Shown piece by piece: positions 1 through 8,847 of a stretch of 64,000 nucleotides of DNA. A program made the translations under genes and the position numbers. The notes beneath the pieces were generated by a model. The model was not told the origin of the DNA, searched no databases, and worked only from the letters and a program-made list of their open reading frames with translations. Within the stretch, counting starts at the first letter, position 1; the number at the start of each line of letters is the position of its first letter. Source of the DNA: Alphaproteobacteria bacterium (GTDB lineage Bacteria; Pseudomonadota; Alphaproteobacteria; UBA7879; UBA5542); assembly GCA_037146715.1 (NCBI GenBank), contig JBAWWO010000004.1, forward strand, positions 33,653-97,652, in the 5' to 3' direction.

Positions 1-44
1 TCAAAGGGCAGTGGGGCAGTCAAGGGGGTTTGTAAATTTTTATA

Positions 45-174
45 AACCCCCGTCATTATTGAGGGGGGCGACGGTCGGAGAAGAATCCATCCTGGTGTGA
101 GTAGTAACGGGGGGGCAAGAATAAGAAAACTGGATCTTTCGCCCCTCCCGCACGGGGGGGCTCAAGGATGACGG
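45..174. repeat. palindromic repeat element (hairpin family A, diverged)
   Basis: The left arm begins CCGTCAT-TATTGAGG near 50, and the right arm ends CTCAAGGATGACGG at 160-174, its near inverse. The right unit, read on the minus strand, starts CCGTCATCC and ends GATCCAGT, like the family-A units at 15.6-16.1 kb and 63.8 kb, with an internal CCCC/GGGG hairpin. It lies 17 bases past the stop of the DUF1013 gene. No gene is seen in 1-191. Confidence 0.6.
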
Positions 175-191
175 AAGAGCCTAGTTGTCTC

Positions 192-962
192 TTACTTTGC
201 TTTTGCCTTAGGTGTTGCTTTCTTCGCTGCCGGCTTCTTAACAGTTGCCTTTTTTGCAACAGCTTTTTTAGGGGCAGCCTTTTTCACAGGTGGTTTCTTG
301 GCAGCTAGCTTCTTCGGTGCAACTTTTTTAACAGCCGCTTTAGCGGGTGCTTTTTTAGGGGCAATTTTCTTAGGTTCTGCCTTTTTCACTGGGGCCTTTT
401 TAACAACCTTTGGCTTGGATTTTTTCTCAGACTTTTCGGCCAAGTGTTCTTGTTTTGCTTTATTTCTGCTCAAAAGATCGTCCAAATCACGCTGGGTGCA
501 AATACCTAAATCAACGGGGCTGCGCGGGCGAATGTTTTGAATATTCCAATGTCCTCGACCACGAATTTTTTCAATGGTTGATTTTGTCGTGCCCACAAGC
601 TTGATGATTTGGTTGTCCGTCAGGTCAGGATGGTTACGAATCACCCATGAAACCGCATCAGGCTTGTCATGTCGCTTGTTCAGGGGGGTATACTTGGGGC
701 CCGATGTGCGCCGTTCTTTTTGGGTCAAATGCCCCTTTAAAGCCAATTTGCGACTTGAATCTGTCATACAAAGTTCAATTTCTTCCAAGGTCAACTGGCC
801 ATTGCTTACTGGGTCAAACCCCAGGATTGAGCCTTCTCCATCCGCTAAAGATTCTATTTCTAGAATGTGAATTTCACAGAACTCAGAAATCTGATTGAAC
901 GTTAACGTTGTATTCTCTAATAGCCAAACAGCCGTGGCTTTCGGCATTAATGGGGCTGTCAT
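192..962 (-). CDS. trcR: DUF1013 family cell-cycle regulator, TrcR-like
   Basis: A 256-residue protein whose first ~155 residues match the DUF1013 family, starting MTAPLMPKATAVWLLENTTL. Members are restricted to alphaproteobacteria; TrcR has been described as associating with RNA polymerase at cell-cycle promoters. A helix-turn-helix-like stretch (TDNQIIKLVGTTKSTIEKIR) lies near residues 110-135. From about residue 165 the protein is a histone-H1-like tail of Lys/Ala/Pro repeats (AAKKPPVKKAAPKK type), longer than the usual basic end, suggesting non-specific DNA binding. A strong AGAAGGAGGG ribosome site precedes the ATG. The gene is divergent from glmU. The family call is firm; the exact function is inferred. 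Confidence 0.88.
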   Translation of the reverse strand: MTAPLMPKATAVWLLENTTLTFNQISEFCEIHILEIESLADGEGSILGFDPVSNGQLTLEEIELCMTDSSRKLALKGHLTQKERRTSGPKYTPLNKRHDKPDAVSWVIRNHPDLTDNQIIKLVGTTKSTIEKIRGRGHWNIQNIRPRSPVDLGICTQRDLDDLLSRNKAKQEHLAEKSEKKSKPKVVKKAPVKKAEPKKIAPKKAPAKAAVKKVAPKKLAAKKPPVKKAAPKKAVAKKATVKKPAAKKATPKAKAK

Positions 963-1135
963 TGCGCCCTCCTTCTATTTAGGTTAAAAATCTTTAGCCA
1001 TTCTATGGGGAGTTAGGCGTTTGGTAAAGGAAATTTTTTGCAAAGCCATAACTTTCTGCCCCCAGCAATATACTGTAACAATTCTTGAGCATAATTCTTC
1101 TGGCATTTTCTGTGTTTTTTGCATACTTTTAAAGT

Positions 1136-2464
1136 ATGAGTAAGCAACCATTTTTTCCAATTATTTTAGCGGCAGGTCAAGGCAGCCGCATGAAGTCTGA
1201 CACGCCAAAGGTTCTGCACCCTGTGGGGGGGCAACCTATGCTGTATCATATTCTGGCAACCCTTAAAACGATGGGGTGTGGGCAGGTGTGTGTAGTGACG
1301 GCGCCCAATATGGGTGATGTGCGAGCGACTTTGGGAAATGCCATCGATCATGCCATTCAAGAAACACCCTTGGGAACGGCCCATGCGGTCTTATCAGCGG
1401 AATCTTATATTAAAGAAAATCAGGACCCCATTTTGGTGCTTTATGGGGATACACCCCTGATTGAAGCGGAAACGTTATGGCTGATGCTGGAAGCCCTAGA
1501 ACACAACCATTTGGTTGTCTTGGGCATGCATCGCACAGATCCTAAATCCTATGGACGCATTTTTGCCGATGAAACAGGCCGCATTAACCGTATTGTGGAA
1601 GCAAAAGATGCGACCTTAGAGGAACGAAGTCATACTTTGTGCAACTCAGGGGTTATGCTGATTCGTCATGAAGTGTGCTTACCCTTGCTTAAGAAGGTGT
1701 CTAATCACAATGCTAACAAAGAATTCTATCTAACGGATTTGATTGAACTAGGGAATCAGGCCGGGTACCAATCCAAAGTGATTATTCGTCATTATGATGA
1801 ATTGCGCGGGGTAAATACACGCCAAGATCTTTCAGAGGTTGAACATGTTTTTCAAGACAGGAAGCGGGAAGAGTTTATGAAGCTGGGGGTTACGTTGGTT
1901 GATCCCTCAACAGTTTATTTTAGTTTTGATACAAAAATTGGTCCCGATGTCGTGATTGAACCTTTTGTTACTGTGGGGCCTGGCACTGTAATTGAAAAAG
2001 GGGTAACCCTGAAAAGTTTTACAGTTATTGAGGGATCTCATATTCAAGAAAATGCCGTGATAGGGCCTTTTGCGCGCTTGCGCCCCGGCACAAAAGTGGG
2101 CGAAAAAGCCAAAATCGGAAACTTTGTTGAGATTAAAAAATCAACTCTGGATAAGGGGGCGAAGGTGAGTCACCTTAGTTATATCGGTGACGCTACTATC
2201 GGGGAAAACACCAATATTGGGGCAGGTACTATTACCTGCAATTATGATGGGTTTTCCAAGCATGAAACCCGCTTGGGCAAGAATGTTTTTGTGGGCTCTA
2301 ATACGTCCCTGGTGGCGCCCCTTGTTGTGGAAGATAATGCTATTTTGGGGGCTGGCTCCGTTGTGACAGAAAATGTTTCAAAAGACAGTTTAGTGATTGC
2401 CCGTGCGCCTCAACAGAACATTCCTCAAGGGGCAAGCAAGTTTAGAGACAAACGTAAAAAGTAA
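1136..2464 (+). CDS. glmU: bifunctional UDP-GlcNAc pyrophosphorylase / GlcN-1-P acetyltransferase
   Basis: GlmU makes UDP-N-acetylglucosamine in the cytoplasm for peptidoglycan and LPS. It acetylates glucosamine-1-phosphate, then adds UMP. The N-terminal nucleotidyltransferase shows LAAGQGSRMKSDTPKVLH near residue 11. The C-terminal half is a left-handed beta-helix of hexapeptide repeats from about residue 250 to 425, with the acetyltransferase elements GPFARLRPGT and NYDGFSKHET. At 442 aa it is a normal length. No clear Shine-Dalgarno precedes the ATG, although the N terminus fits the family exactly. glmS starts 9 bases after its stop, so the two sequential pathway enzymes form an operon. 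Confidence 0.97.
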   Translation: MSKQPFFPIILAAGQGSRMKSDTPKVLHPVGGQPMLYHILATLKTMGCGQVCVVTAPNMGDVRATLGNAIDHAIQETPLGTAHAVLSAESYIKENQDPILVLYGDTPLIEAETLWLMLEALEHNHLVVLGMHRTDPKSYGRIFADETGRINRIVEAKDATLEERSHTLCNSGVMLIRHEVCLPLLKKVSNHNANKEFYLTDLIELGNQAGYQSKVIIRHYDELRGVNTRQDLSEVEHVFQDRKREEFMKLGVTLVDPSTVYFSFDTKIGPDVVIEPFVTVGPGTVIEKGVTLKSFTVIEGSHIQENAVIGPFARLRPGTKVGEKAKIGNFVEIKKSTLDKGAKVSHLSYIGDATIGENTNIGAGTITCNYDGFSKHETRLGKNVFVGSNTSLVAPLVVEDNAILGAGSVVTENVSKDSLVIARAPQQNIPQGASKFRDKRKK

Positions 2465-2473
2465 GGAATTTCC

Positions 2474-4294
2474 ATGTGTGGCATTATTGGGGTTGTAAGC
2501 GGCAAGAACGTTGTTCCCGCTATTATCGACGGTTTAAAACGGCTGGAGTATCGAGGGTACGATTCAGCCGGTGTGGCGGTGTTAATGGATGGGCACGTTG
2601 AGCGTTGTCGGGCTGTGGGTAAGATTGTGCAACTTGAGGCTGCTCTTAAGGCGAGTCCAGTGGAAGGCACCGTTGGTATAGGACACACCCGTTGGGCAAC
2701 CCACGGTGTGCCGAATGAGGCCAATGCGCATCCCCATGGCAACGATAAAGTGGCTGTTGTTCATAATGGCATTATTGAAAATTATCTTGAACTGAAAAAA
2801 GATTTACAAGGCAAGGGATACAAATTTCAAAGCGATACAGATACGGAAGTGATTGTTCACCTGTTGACGGATTTTTTGAAGGAAGGTTTATTCCCGCAAA
2901 AAGCTGCAGCAAAAACATTGGCTAAATTAGAAGGGGCTTTTGCCATTGGCATTATTTTTTCAGGGCACCCGGATTTTCTGATTTGTGCTCGTCGGGGAAG
3001 TCCCTTGGCTATTGGTCACGGTGCAGACGAAATGTTCATTGGCTCTGATGCATTGGCTTTGGCCCCGTTTACATCCCAAATTACCTATTTAGAGGAAGGA
3101 GATTGGGCCGTTATTCATCAAAAAAATTATCAAATTTTTGACCATGAGAATAATCCGGTTTCTAGGCCTATTAAGCAAACAGCCCTATCTGGCGCTATGA
3201 TTGGTAAGGGTGAATATCGCCATTTTATGTTGAAAGAAATTTTTGAACAGCCTGGTGTGATTGGGGATATTTTGCAAGCCTATGTCAATCCTTCAGCCCA
3301 GGAAATTCATTTAGACATTGCCTTGGACTTCAAAAAAATATCCACGATTTATATTGTGGCGTGCGGCACGGCCTATTATGCGGGGATGGTGGCTAAATAT
3401 TGGATTGAGGAATATGCCCACATTCCAGTGCAGGTTGATATTGCCTCAGAGTTCAGATATCGCCATACGCCGCTGCCTGAAAACAGTGTAGCTATTTTTA
3501 TTTCCCAGTCAGGGGAAACGGCAGACACATTGGCTTGTTTGAGGCATGTCAAAGAACAAGGGCACAAAACCATTGGGGTGATCAATGTGCCGGAAAGTTC
3601 AATTGCACGAGAAGTTGATTTCTTGGCAGAAACTCACGCGGGTCCAGAAATTGGCGTAGCCTCGACCAAAGCCTTCACAGCCCAATTAACGGTGTTAGCT
3701 TGTTTTGCCTTGATGGCTGGCCGCTTGCGGGGAATCCTTTCTAAGACAGCGGAAAAAGAGTGCCTAGAAGGGCTTATGCAGTTGCCCCGCCATATGACGG
3801 AATTTTTGAATCATCAAGATGTCATTCAAAAGATTGCCCACTTTCTACAAAATTCTCAGACCTTAATTTATTTAGGCCGAGGATCTCAGTTTCCAATTGC
3901 TCTGGAAGGGGCTTTGAAGCTAAAGGAAATTTCCTATATTCATGCGGAAGGATTTGCCACGGGCGAATTAAAACATGGCCCCATTGCCTTAATTGATGAA
4001 CAAACTCCGGTCATTGTTTTGATTCCGAAAGATCGGTTGCTCGCCAAGAATGTTTCTAACCTGGAAGAAGTCATTGCGCGCCAGGGGAAGATTATTTTGT
4101 TTGGGGACAAAGAAGTGATTGAGCAATTCAAAGATAAAACTTCCTTTTCCTTAGCTTTAACAGAATTACATCCCTTCGTTCAGCCAATTCTGTATAGCTT
4201 GCCTATGCAACTTTTGGCCTACTACACGGCCGTCTTTATGGGAACGGATGTGGATCAGCCTAGGAACCTAGCTAAATCCGTTACTGTGGAGTAG
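2474..4294 (+). CDS. glmS: glutamine--fructose-6-phosphate aminotransferase (isomerizing)
   Basis: GlmS converts fructose-6-phosphate and glutamine to glucosamine-6-phosphate, the first committed step toward UDP-GlcNAc. The mature N terminus CGIIGVVSG provides the Cys nucleophile of the class II glutamine amidotransferase domain (~1-220). Two SIS sugar-isomerase domains follow (ISQSGETADTL near 345, GRGSQFPIALEGALK near 475). The C-terminal DVDQPRNLAKSVTVE is the family signature. Length 606 aa is normal. AAGGAA precedes the ATG. No glmS ribozyme can fit in the 9-base gap to glmU. It converges with the GNAT gene, whose stop lies 4 bases away. Confidence 0.98.
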   Translation: MCGIIGVVSGKNVVPAIIDGLKRLEYRGYDSAGVAVLMDGHVERCRAVGKIVQLEAALKASPVEGTVGIGHTRWATHGVPNEANAHPHGNDKVAVVHNGIIENYLELKKDLQGKGYKFQSDTDTEVIVHLLTDFLKEGLFPQKAAAKTLAKLEGAFAIGIIFSGHPDFLICARRGSPLAIGHGADEMFIGSDALALAPFTSQITYLEEGDWAVIHQKNYQIFDHENNPVSRPIKQTALSGAMIGKGEYRHFMLKEIFEQPGVIGDILQAYVNPSAQEIHLDIALDFKKISTIYIVACGTAYYAGMVAKYWIEEYAHIPVQVDIASEFRYRHTPLPENSVAIFISQSGETADTLACLRHVKEQGHKTIGVINVPESSIAREVDFLAETHAGPEIGVASTKAFTAQLTVLACFALMAGRLRGILSKTAEKECLEGLMQLPRHMTEFLNHQDVIQKIAHFLQNSQTLIYLGRGSQFPIALEGALKLKEISYIHAEGFATGELKHGPIALIDEQTPVIVLIPKDRLLAKNVSNLEEVIARQGKIILFGDKEVIEQFKDKTSFSLALTELHPFVQPILYSLPMQLLAYYTAVFMGTDVDQPRNLAKSVTVE

Positions 4295-4297
4295 TCG

Positions 4298-4954
4298 TTA
4301 GGGTGTACACCGATAAACGGCATATTCCGTGTTGTTCCAGTTGGGGAAATTTTTAATAATAGGCTTGCTGTGGGAATCTAGCATGGGCTTAAAACCAAGT
4401 TTAGCAAGCAGCTTTTTTGACGGCGTATTAGTGGGGCGAACGATGGCTTCCATCACCCGCTTGCCAAATTGTTGTTCAAAGAATTTCATAATGGCTTTTG
4501 CAAAGGCTGTGCCTAGCCCTTTAGCTCGATAGGGGGGCAAAATGGCGAAGTAAATCTCGGGGGGATCTTCCCCCCTTGTAGAGCGTTGAATACCCCCTGA
4601 GGCAATAACTTTACCATTCTTATGGACGACAAACGCAAGTCCCATGACGTCGGGCTGGATGCCGATTTTTTTCAAATCCTCAAAGGTTCCCCAAGAAGCT
4701 ACATAGTAATCAAAGGTGCTTTTAATCATGGAGATGGGCCAGGGCTTTAAATCACGCATGGTGCTGGTAGTGTCAGGGTCTGTTAGAATTTCAATATAGC
4801 CATCTAGATCTTCCTTTGTATTTTGAAGGGGTATCATTTGAAAAGTGTCACCGCTTTTCGTGACTAAGGTTTTGGCGTATTTATCTGCATAGGCAAAGGA
4901 TAGTAGCGGCAGTAAAACGAAAAGAAAAAAGAATTTTTTGAACAGGTTATGCAT
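4298..4954 (-). CDS. GNAT family acetyltransferase with a signal peptide
   Basis: A GNAT fold is seen: a beta-strand pair with GLAFVVHKNGKVIASGGIQ, the acetyl-CoA loop PPYRAKGLGTAFAKAI, and the terminal KKLLAKLGFKP element. Unusually the protein starts MHNLFKKFFFLFVLLPLLSFAYAD, a clear Sec signal peptide with cleavage after AYA. The ATG at 4954 (218 aa) is preferred over an upstream GTG at 4981 because it begins right at the signal peptide. It overlaps the end of the upstream glycosyltransferase gene by 8 bases, so it is probably co-transcribed and may modify an envelope glycan or an external target. Substrate unknown. A membrane-anchored form with an uncleaved leader is an alternative. Confidence 0.8.
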   Translation of the reverse strand: MHNLFKKFFFLFVLLPLLSFAYADKYAKTLVTKSGDTFQMIPLQNTKEDLDGYIEILTDPDTTSTMRDLKPWPISMIKSTFDYYVASWGTFEDLKKIGIQPDVMGLAFVVHKNGKVIASGGIQRSTRGEDPPEIYFAILPPYRAKGLGTAFAKAIMKFFEQQFGKRVMEAIVRPTNTPSKKLLAKLGFKPMLDSHSKPIIKNFPNWNNTEYAVYRCTP

Positions 4955-5858
4955 TGAGATAAAACAACCTTTTGAATTCACGTCGTGCCTGATGAAGGCT
5001 TTCTAAAATAAGACCACAAGTGAAACTTAAAAATGAAATAATGACAAGGCTTGCGGATAAAATAGCTGTAGGAAACCTGGGCACTAGGCCGGTTGCAATA
5101 TAGTTCTTCACGATTGGATATCCTAAGAATAAAGCCATGGCAAAAATGGCCAGACCAATTTGGGCGAAAAACATAAAGGGCCGCATTTCTTTATACAGAA
5201 TAACCATGCGCCACAGAATTTTGAAACCGTCGGTCCAAGTGTTGAGTTTGCTGTAAGAACCCTCGGGCCGTTTGCGGTAGATTGTGGATACTTCTTTCAC
5301 AGGGCATTTCATTTCAAGGGCATGGATAGAAAGCTCAGTTTCAATATCAAACCCAGAAGATAGGGCGGGGAAAGACTTAACGAATCTTTTCGAAAAGGCC
5401 CGATAGCCGGAAAAAATATCTGTAAAATGGCTTCTGAAAATGATTTTTAGCGCCCAATTGAACAGCTTATTACCCAGGGCGTGGCCGGAAGGATAGGCCT
5501 CTTTGTCGTCGGCTGCCCGGATTCCCACAATCATATCATAGGCATGATTTTCTACATCTTGAATCATTTGGGGGGCAATTGCGGCATCATAGGTTTCGTC
5601 CCCATCTACCATCAGATAAATGTCAGCTTGGACCTCGCGGAACATGCGACGGACTACATTGCCTTTTCCTTGGTAGGATTCCCTAAAAACAATGGCCCCT
5701 GCTTTTTGAGCCAAAGACATGGTTTCATCTGTGGAATTGTTGTCAAAGACGTAAATTTTGGCATGTGGAAGATGCTTCTGAAAGTCCTTTACCACATTAG
5801 CAATGGTAATGGCTTCATTATAACAGGGGATCAAAACAGCAACTTCAGGCTTTTTCAT
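4947..5858 (-). CDS. family 2 glycosyltransferase, DPM1/ArnC-like
   Basis: The N terminus VAVLIPCYNEAITIANVV and YVFDNNSTDET are the GT2 nucleotide-sugar binding strands, and MVDGDETYD near residue 85 carries the metal-binding DxD. The ~220-residue GT-A domain is followed by two predicted membrane helices near 228-255 and 265-290. That layout is typical of dolichol/undecaprenyl-phosphate hexose synthases, which place one sugar on a lipid carrier. The upstream gene overlaps by 14 bases and encodes a GT-C-like integral membrane protein, which could use the lipid-linked sugar. Donor sugar cannot be read from sequence. Length 303 aa. Confidence 0.9.
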   Translation of the reverse strand: MKKPEVAVLIPCYNEAITIANVVKDFQKHLPHAKIYVFDNNSTDETMSLAQKAGAIVFRESYQGKGNVVRRMFREVQADIYLMVDGDETYDAAIAPQMIQDVENHAYDMIVGIRAADDKEAYPSGHALGNKLFNWALKIIFRSHFTDIFSGYRAFSKRFVKSFPALSSGFDIETELSIHALEMKCPVKEVSTIYRKRPEGSYSKLNTWTDGFKILWRMVILYKEMRPFMFFAQIGLAIFAMALFLGYPIVKNYIATGLVPRFPTAILSASLVIISFLSFTCGLILESLHQARREFKRLFYLNA

Positions 5859-7260
5859 AATGTGGATATATCTTTAATACTAACTCTCTGAATCCTAAAA
5901 CAAGAAGGAAAACGATACAAGGCCAAAATAAGAGGGTGTAGCGCGGGAAAGCCGCTTGAACCAAGCAGATGACTAAAAAGCCGGCATGAATCATGCAAGC
6001 ACTTGTAAAACCAGTGAGTTCCGCGGTGGAAAGAGACAGTTGTTTGAATCCTCGATAAAAGCCAAGACCAATAAAATAAAGGCTGCTTAAAAAAGCAAGA
6101 CCAAAGGCAAGGCGCATGAAATAAGCCATAGTGTTGCCATAGTATCTTTTAAAGTGACGGAATCCTTGGAAGTAATCTAAAACACTAGGTTCAATTTGAT
6201 TTTTATGAGAGTCTAAGAATTCGTAAATATTCCTATTTTGAGCTGTTGTGCGCAGTTCTAGAAAGGTCCAAGCTCCTATGTAGCTCATCAGTACATCTTT
6301 TGCGTAACCTAAAGGATTGTTTTTGATAATTTCAAGAGCAATGGTTTTATGATCATGGTCAGTTAACTTTAAGTGATTCTCTTGAGTGATTTTTCCTAAA
6401 ACAGCATAGCGCATTTCATCATAAAAACGGCAGGCCAGAGAAAATTCTACAGCTAATGAAATTTGTGATGCCTTTTGTAAGACAGATTGTACCTTCAGGG
6501 ATTCTTTAATAAAGGGTTCCATGAACTGGGGCAGGGTTGATGGAGTATCTTCTTTGGCAATAATGCCCGCTTTGCCAAGCAAATTATGACCCAAAAAATC
6601 TTCTGTATTGAAGACGTCGTTTTTAATATATTGACCGGTGCTGCCTAGCAAGAAAAGGACTAAAACAGGCATATAAATTTTTCCAAGGTTTATTAAAGAG
6701 AAAGTCTTTCTGAAAAACAGGGCCCACAGGAGGATCGGAACCACAAGCATAAATTTAAAAACAGGTTTGCATAAAATACCAAGACCAATGCAGAAACTTA
6801 CCCATAATAAATATTTGAGTTTCTGGGTATCGAAAAATCGTAACAGTGTCCCCAATATCAACATCAAAAAGGCTGCTGAAAAAGACTCTGGCAAAATGAA
6901 AAATGCCATTTTGATGAAAGGGTAATTTAGCGCAAAGCCAACAAAGAACATGGCAATATAGAGGGGTTTTTCCGTTATTTTAAAGCATCCTAACGTTAAA
7001 TAGGTAAGCGCTGTCCAGTAAACGGCCAGCTGAATATAGGGGAGCAAAGCAAAGGAGCGAAACAAAGTTTGTAGACCCCGTAAAAACCAGGGGTATCCTA
7101 AGGGGCGTTGAATGCCAAATCCAATATACCCATCTGAGTCAGCACTCATTATGGGATCTGAATTGAAGAGCATCAGGGAAATAACAAATCCAACAAGACC
7201 TAACAAAGAAAAGGCTGTGACTTTTCGGTCAGAAAAACAAGATTTTGAACAACTTATCAT
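5845..7260 (-). CDS. polytopic membrane protein, GT-C glycosyltransferase-like
   Basis: A 471-residue protein with roughly ten or eleven hydrophobic helices. A first-loop acidic pair (SADSDGYIGFG near residue 40) is where GT-C enzymes such as ArnT/GT39 carry catalytic Asp residues. The C terminus LRELVLKIYPHYEKA is cytosolic-like. Its start shares one base with the stop of bamE (TAATG), and it overlaps the GT2 gene downstream. An enzyme that moves a sugar from a lipid carrier to an envelope acceptor would fit this pair, but the family is inferred from topology and context only. Confidence 0.6.
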   Translation of the reverse strand: MISCSKSCFSDRKVTAFSLLGLVGFVISLMLFNSDPIMSADSDGYIGFGIQRPLGYPWFLRGLQTLFRSFALLPYIQLAVYWTALTYLTLGCFKITEKPLYIAMFFVGFALNYPFIKMAFFILPESFSAAFLMLILGTLLRFFDTQKLKYLLWVSFCIGLGILCKPVFKFMLVVPILLWALFFRKTFSLINLGKIYMPVLVLFLLGSTGQYIKNDVFNTEDFLGHNLLGKAGIIAKEDTPSTLPQFMEPFIKESLKVQSVLQKASQISLAVEFSLACRFYDEMRYAVLGKITQENHLKLTDHDHKTIALEIIKNNPLGYAKDVLMSYIGAWTFLELRTTAQNRNIYEFLDSHKNQIEPSVLDYFQGFRHFKRYYGNTMAYFMRLAFGLAFLSSLYFIGLGFYRGFKQLSLSTAELTGFTSACMIHAGFLVICLVQAAFPRYTLLFWPCIVFLLVLGFRELVLKIYPHYEKA

Positions 7261-7700
7261 TATTGAGATTGTTTTTTCTTCGAGTCGTTATAACGTCCCA
7301 TATTCCCAAAAATTTCAGAGAGAGCTGAGGGATCTTTTCCGTAGGTAGGGGTTTTATCTGAACTTACAGAAACATCATATCCTTGTTGATCAAGTTGCTT
7401 AATGGAGGTCACCATGTTGGCTTTATCAAATTCAATGAACACGATGTGGCGTTCAAGCAGTTTGGGGGCCAAGAAAGATCGGGTGGTGTTTTGTTCTCCA
7501 ATATAATACCAGCCTTTACCAGTGAAAAGTTCCTGGCTTGAGGGCGGACCCAGTATTTCATGAACCTCTCCTCGAGATGTTTCTCCAACTTTTATTTTCT
7601 TTAGGTTTTCTAAATCAATAAAATTGCCCCGGGTGTTTAAGGTGGGGGAACAAGCTGTTAAGGATAAGAGGGCTAAAAAAAATAAAGAAAATTTTATCAT
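7260..7700 (-). CDS. bamE: BamE/SmpA-like outer membrane lipoprotein
   Basis: The ATG at 7700 gives a 146-residue lipoprotein with leader MIKFSLFFLALLSLTAC, whose lipobox LTAC places the lipidated Cys near residue 17. The mature part has IKVGETSRGEVHEILGPPSS and WYYIG, the core of the SmpA/OmlA (BamE) fold, then FIEFDKANMV. BamE is an accessory of the BAM complex that inserts beta-barrel proteins in the outer membrane. A 5' extension of the frame to 7745 would bury the signal peptide and overlap the ABC gene, so it was rejected. The gene lies 19 bases after the ABC ATPase. Confidence 0.85.
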   Translation of the reverse strand: MIKFSLFFLALLSLTACSPTLNTRGNFIDLENLKKIKVGETSRGEVHEILGPPSSQELFTGKGWYYIGEQNTTRSFLAPKLLERHIVFIEFDKANMVTSIKQLDQQGYDVSVSSDKTPTYGKDPSALSEIFGNMGRYNDSKKKQSQ

Positions 7701-7719
7701 GATTGGTATATACCTATTG

Positions 7720-8835
7720 CTAACTGTCTTGAGAGGGGCGTTCAAAAGATAGCCCTGTATCTGCGTGAAACAGATGACAATCTTTCGGCTTTACATCCAC
7801 GTGAACTTTTTCGCCCACTTTAAGCTTTTGGTCTCCAGAAGTTCTGACCAGTAAGGTTTGCCCTTTGTCAATTTCTACATAAAGATAAATTTCGCCACCC
7901 AAGTGTTCAATCATATGAATGTGCCCTTCAAAAAGAGCGTCTTTTGAGGATGTTAAAAATAGATGTTCGGGGCGAATACCCAGTTCAGCAGTGCTGCCGG
8001 GGCCTAAATCTCTGATTTGAACAGGTAAAGCCACGGGAAGTTGCATGGTTTGGTCGTGAGGCAACCGGAGGGTTACTACATCATCTTTCAGAGCTTCAAT
8101 TGCGACATTCAAGAAATTCATCTTGGGGGATCCAATAAAGCCCGCCACGAACTTATTGATGGGATGGTGATATAATTGCAGAGGAGATCCTATTTGCTCA
8201 ATGCGCCCTGCATTCATCACAACGATTTTATCAGCCAAGGTCATGGCTTCAACCTGATCATGGGTCACGTAAATCATGGTGGTGTGCAGTTTTTCTTTCA
8301 ATGTGGCAATATGCATGCGCATTTGTACCCGCAAAGTAGCGTCTAGATTTGAGAGAGGCTCATCAAACAAAAAGACTTTGGGGTCGCGAATAATGGCCCG
8401 ACCAATGGCCACTCGTTGCCGTTGGCCCCCGGAAAGCTGTTTGGGCTTACGGTCAAGGAGATGTGTTACTTTTAAGGTTTCTGCGGCAGCTACGACCCGG
8501 CTGTGAATTTCAGCTTTAGGATATTTACTGCGGCGCAGGGCAAAAGACATATTTTCATAAACAGTCATGTGTGGATACAAGGCATAGGACTGGAAAACCA
8601 TAGCAACGCCACGCTTAGCAGGTTCCATATAGGTTACATCTAAGTCAGCGATGTGGATGGATCCATCGGTTACATCTTCAAGACCGGCAATAAGGCGCAA
8701 CAAGGTTGATTTTCCGCAACCGGATGGCCCCACAAACACAGTGAAATGATTGCTTTCAATTTCCAGGTTGATGTGATGCAGCACATCAACTTTTCCGAAA
8801 GATTTATGAACGTTTTTTAAAACAACTTTAGTCAT
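7720..8835 (-). CDS. sugar ABC importer ATP-binding protein (MalK/UgpC type)
   Basis: A 371-residue ATPase with Walker [10 protein letters not shown] at residues 36-44, Q-loop [13 protein letters not shown], signature [14 protein letters not shown], Walker [14 protein letters not shown] and switch His in [14 protein letters not shown]. The C-terminal ~130 residues form the TOBE/MalK regulatory domain (GIRPEHL). This is the CUT1 layout that energizes uptake of di- or oligosaccharides, trehalose/maltose, or glycerol-3-phosphate; the exact substrate is not visible. It follows two CUT1 permease genes in the same operon, 12 bases after the MalG-type gene. Confidence 0.92.
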   Translation of the reverse strand: MTKVVLKNVHKSFGKVDVLHHINLEIESNHFTVFVGPSGCGKSTLLRLIAGLEDVTDGSIHIADLDVTYMEPAKRGVAMVFQSYALYPHMTVYENMSFALRRSKYPKAEIHSRVVAAAETLKVTHLLDRKPKQLSGGQRQRVAIGRAIIRDPKVFLFDEPLSNLDATLRVQMRMHIATLKEKLHTTMIYVTHDQVEAMTLADKIVVMNAGRIEQIGSPLQLYHHPINKFVAGFIGSPKMNFLNVAIEALKDDVVTLRLPHDQTMQLPVALPVQIRDLGPGSTAELGIRPEHLFLTSSKDALFEGHIHMIEHLGGEIYLYVEIDKGQTLLVRTSGDQKLKVGEKVHVDVKPKDCHLFHADTGLSFERPSQDS

Positions 8836-8847
8836 CTTTAAATCCTG

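Noticed and set aside
56..259. 67-codon minus-strand ORF
   Set aside because: It reads through the palindromic repeat and into the Lys-rich tail region of the DUF1013 gene out of frame; composition is an artefact.
298..898. Plus-strand ORFs opposite the DUF1013 gene
   Set aside because: They are antisense shadows of a low-complexity Lys/Ala gene with no ribosome sites or domains.
2465..2473. glmS ribozyme
   Set aside because: Only 9 bases separate glmU and glmS, too short for a ribozyme, and it is a Gram-positive feature.
4955..4981. Upstream GTG start for the exported GNAT
   Set aside because: It would put nine residues before the signal peptide and overlap the GT2 gene further; ATG 4954 fits better.
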